From CAUSKK01 sp963532425 (GTDB lineage Bacteria > Pseudomonadota > Gammaproteobacteria > Cardiobacteriales > Cardiobacteriaceae), in NCBI GenBank assembly GCA_963532425.1, contig CAUSKK010000029.1:1-14731 (forward strand): DNA of 14,731 bases. Direction: 5' to 3'. How positions within the stretch are numbered: the stretch's first letter is position 1; each line of letters starts with the position of its first letter. Below, in pieces: positions 12,758 through 14,731 of the stretch. Position numbers and translations under genes: made by a program. The notes beneath the pieces are model-generated. The model ran no database searches, was not told where the DNA came from, and saw only the letters and a list, made by a program, of their open reading frames with translations.

Positions 12758-13640
12758 ATTCCGGTTCGCCGTTGCTGATTTCGATAAAGACCCGGCCAAT
12801 CTGGCCCTCCCGGGCGCGCAGCCGCTCCTTGAGCCGGCCGTTAAGGGCCACCAGCGCCGGCACCGTGGCTGTCGTTTGCACCGCCAGCCGCATATCGACC
12901 AGATAGGCGCTGCCCATCTTCCGCACCAGACATTCCTCCACCCGGCACACCAGCTCCTCGGCCTCGGCCTCGGCGCTGAGGGCGGCGCGCAGTTCGTCGA
13001 AGCGGTCCTCGTCCATGAGGTCGCCCAGGGCCGGCCGGAAAATAACCCAGGCGTTGTAGTAGATGATGGCGGCGCCGACGATGGCGCCCCAGTCATCGGC
13101 ACTCTCCCAGCCCTCGCCGAGCAGCAGCGACAGGCTGATGCCGAGGAAGGCCGCCAGCGAGGTGATGGCGTCGCTGCGCTGGTGCCAGGATTCGGCCTCC
13201 AGGGCCACGCTGCCCTCGCTCTGGCCGAGGCGGCGCAGATAGCGGAACAGGCCCTCCTTAATCAGAACCACCAGCAGCAACACCACCAGGGTGAAGGGCC
13301 GGGGGGTTTTGTGCGGGGTGAGGATATGTTCGACGCTCTCGAAGACGATGACCGTGGCCGAACCGATGAGAAAGGCAACGATGGAAAAGGTGGCCAGGGT
13401 TTCGGCGCGGCCGTGGCCGTAGGGGTGATTATCATCGGCGGGCCGGTGGGCAAACCAGAGGCCGAGCAGCAGCATGGTGGAGGAGAACACGTCGGTGGTG
13501 GATTCGATGGCGTCGGCAATCAGGGCGTAGGAATCGCCGAGAATGCCGGCGCTGCCCTTGAACAGGGCGAGGAAGGCGCTCAGGCCGATGCTCCACAGGG
13601 TGGCGCGCACCAGCGCCGGGGAGAATTTTTCGGAGGTCAT
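12756..13640 (-). CDS. Cation diffusion facilitator family efflux transporter
   Basis: 294 residues from the ATG at 13640 (MTSEKFSP). GTG at 13676 and ATG at 13661 are in frame, but the extra codons have an AT-rich third position unlike the rest of the gene, so the shorter form is preferred. The protein has the CDF pattern: GDSYALIADAIESTTD in helix 2, HPYGHGRAETLA in the following loop, and the HxxxD motif (WHQRSDAITS) in helix 5. It is a proton-coupled exporter of a divalent metal such as zinc, iron, manganese or cobalt. The C-terminal cytoplasmic domain contains no histidine, unlike E. coli FieF/YiiP, which binds zinc there. Helix 2 has Glu where FieF has a different residue, so the metal cannot be named. 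Confidence 0.92.
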   Translation of the reverse strand: MTSEKFSPALVRATLWSIGLSAFLALFKGSAGILGDSYALIADAIESTTDVFSSTMLLLGLWFAHRPADDNHPYGHGRAETLATFSIVAFLIGSATVIVFESVEHILTPHKTPRPFTLVVLLLVVLIKEGLFRYLRRLGQSEGSVALEAESWHQRSDAITSLAAFLGISLSLLLGEGWESADDWGAIVGAAIIYYNAWVIFRPALGDLMDEDRFDELRAALSAEAEAEELVCRVEECLVRKMGSAYLVDMRLAVQTTATVPALVALNGRLKERLRAREGQIGRVFIEISNGEPE

Positions 13641-13658
13641 GGGGCTAGAAAAAGTCCG

Positions 13659-13686
13659 CATAATAGCCGCTTTCACCGTTTAGGAG
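13659..13686 (+). promoter_or_regulatory. Candidate -10 and ribosome binding site for the ASBT-like gene
   Basis: CATAAT (13659-13664) matches the -10 consensus at five of six positions, and AGGAG (13682-13686) lies eight bases before the ATG at 13695. The minus strand has an overlapping TATTAT (13665-13660), which fits transcription of the cation transporter from about 13653 and supports its start at 13640. No good -35 is visible on either strand. Confidence 0.35.
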
Positions 13687-13694
13687 CTTTCCCC

Positions 13695-14660
13695 ATGGAC
13701 AAATTGATTCGCCTGAGCCGCTGGGTCGGCCAGACCTTCGCCGTTTGGGTGGTGGTTTTCGGCCTGATTGGCTTCCTCCACCCGCCGGCCCTGACCTGGG
13801 CCATGAAAGATTTGGAATTTATCCTGGGCCTGATTATGTTCGGCATGGGCCTGACCCTGACCCCGGCCGATTTCAAAATCCTGAGCCAGCACCCGCGCGC
13901 CGTGCTCATCGGCGTGGTGCTGCAGTTTCTCATCATGCCCAGCACCGCCTGGCTGCTGGCCAAAGGGCTGGGCCTGCCCGACGATGTGGCCGTCGGCGTG
14001 ATTCTCGTCGGCGCCTGCCCCGGCGGCACCGCCTCCAACGTCATCAGCTACCTGGCCCGGGGCAATGTGGCCCTGTCGGTGGCGGTTACGGCCATTTCCA
14101 CGCTGCTGGCGCCGCTGCTGACCCCGGCCATCTTCTATCTCTTCGCCAGCCAGTGGCTGAACATCGACGCCGGCGCCATGTTCTGGGGCATCTGCCGCAT
14201 TGTGCTGCTGCCGATTCTGGCCGGCCTGCTGGTGCACCGTTACTGGCGCCGGCCAGCCGAAAGCCTGAGCCCGATACTGCCGCTGCTGTCGGTGCTGGGC
14301 ATCGGCATTGTCATCGGCGCCGTGCTCGGCAGTGCCAAGGCCCGGCTGCTGGACACCGGCGCGCTGATTTTTGCCGTGGTCATGCTGCACAACGGCCTCG
14401 GCCTGCTGCTCGGCTTCCTCGGCGCCCGCTGGCTGCGGCTGCCCTTTGACGCCCAGAAGACGCTGGCCATTGAGGTGGGCATGCAAAATTCCGCCCTGGC
14501 CGCGACCCTGGCCAAGGCTTCCATGTTCGCCGCCCTGCCGCTGGTGGCGGTGCCGGCGGCCTTCTTTGGCCTGTGGCATAACTTCTCCGGCGCCCTGCTG
14601 GCCAGCTACTGGGCCCGGAAGGCCGACCGGGAGGAGGCCGACCGCCCCGCTTCCCCCTGA
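13695..14660 (+). CDS. Sodium-dependent bile-acid-type transporter (BASS family, ASBT-like)
   Basis: 321 residues with nine or ten membrane helices. It carries every side chain that forms the two sodium sites in the Neisseria meningitidis ASBT structure, at the same numbers as far as I recall them: Q77 (VLQFLIMP), S114 and N115 (GGTASNVIS), S128, T132, E260 and Q264 (IEVGMQNSALA). It should import an organic anion with two sodium ions across the inner membrane. The natural bacterial substrate of this group is unsettled; pantoate-like compounds have been proposed. ATG start with AGGAG eight bases upstream. It diverges from the cation transporter gene. Part of its 3' half is repeated at the window's right edge. 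Confidence 0.95.
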   Translation: MDKLIRLSRWVGQTFAVWVVVFGLIGFLHPPALTWAMKDLEFILGLIMFGMGLTLTPADFKILSQHPRAVLIGVVLQFLIMPSTAWLLAKGLGLPDDVAVGVILVGACPGGTASNVISYLARGNVALSVAVTAISTLLAPLLTPAIFYLFASQWLNIDAGAMFWGICRIVLLPILAGLLVHRYWRRPAESLSPILPLLSVLGIGIVIGAVLGSAKARLLDTGALIFAVVMLHNGLGLLLGFLGARWLRLPFDAQKTLAIEVGMQNSALAATLAKASMFAALPLVAVPAAFFGLWHNFSGALLASYWARKADREEADRPASP

Positions 14661-14676
14661 GGCCCGGGCGGGGAGG

Positions 14677-14731
14677 CCGCCCTGGCCGCGACCCTGGCCA
14701 AGGCTTCCATGTTCGCCGCCCTGCCGCTGGT
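14677..14731 (+). repeat. Exact 55-base repeat of an internal part of the preceding gene
   Basis: The last 55 bases are identical to 14491-14545 inside the ASBT-like gene, an offset of 186 bases (62 codons). The base before each copy differs (T at 14490, G at 14676), and the repeat runs to the window edge. It is either the start of a tandem duplication or an assembly end effect. Here the copy lies after the stop codon and is not translated as part of the gene. Confidence 0.9.

Noticed and set aside
13641..13676. Longer N-terminus of the cation transporter from GTG 13676
   Set aside because: The extra codons have AT-rich third positions unlike the gene, and a -10-like TATTAT lies inside them.
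12876..14660. 594-codon fusion upstream of the ASBT-like transporter
   Set aside because: The first 273 codons are antisense to the cation transporter and low in complexity. The real start is ATG 13695 with AGGAG eight bases upstream.

Overview
This is a GC-rich proteobacterial chromosome segment with twelve intact protein genes and one large stretch that holds no gene. The housekeeping genes (lipA, rluB, scpB, gloA), the gram-negative style signal peptides and the purine-rich ribosome binding sites point to Gamma- or Betaproteobacteria. A Cardiobacteriaceae- or Neisseriales-like oral bacterium is my best guess, but the sequence alone does not settle it. The most striking feature is a 10-bp perfect palindrome, GAAGCGCTTC. 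I count 26 exact copies, where well under one would be expected by chance; 17 of them lie in the first 821 bases.

Layout. Positions 1-840 are a non-coding array of the palindrome with irregular spacers. Positions 841-1019 hold a second, disrupted copy of the tail of the neighbouring uspA-like gene, a 30-bp insertion and a 12-bp inverted repeat. The next block is on the minus strand, read from right to left: a membrane metallophosphoesterase (6311-5229), then a TAXI-type TRAP transport operon made of the substrate-binding protein (5158-4208), the fused permease (4124-1476) and a UspA-like protein (1427-1020). A strong terminator built around one palindrome copy lies between the binding protein and the permease and probably lowers permease and uspA expression relative to the binding protein.

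The zinc-type glyoxalase I gene gloA (6370-6861, plus) diverges from the metallophosphoesterase and converges on lipA across a two-way terminator. The set scpB-rluB-lipA (9260-6908, minus) is tightly packed, with an 11-bp overlap between rluB and lipA. Upstream of it is an ABCB-type exporter (11244-9427, minus), whose leader carries a terminator-like hairpin directly before its ribosome binding site. Divergent from the exporter are two tandem paralogous secreted proteins of unknown function (11341-12725, plus). They end in a terminator made of two palindrome copies and converge on a cation diffusion facilitator gene (13640-12756, minus). The last gene is a sodium-dependent ASBT-like transporter (13695-14660, plus).

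The final 55 bases repeat positions 14491-14545 exactly. This may be a tandem duplication or an assembly-graph end artefact. No tRNA, rRNA, CRISPR array, transposase or phage gene was seen.
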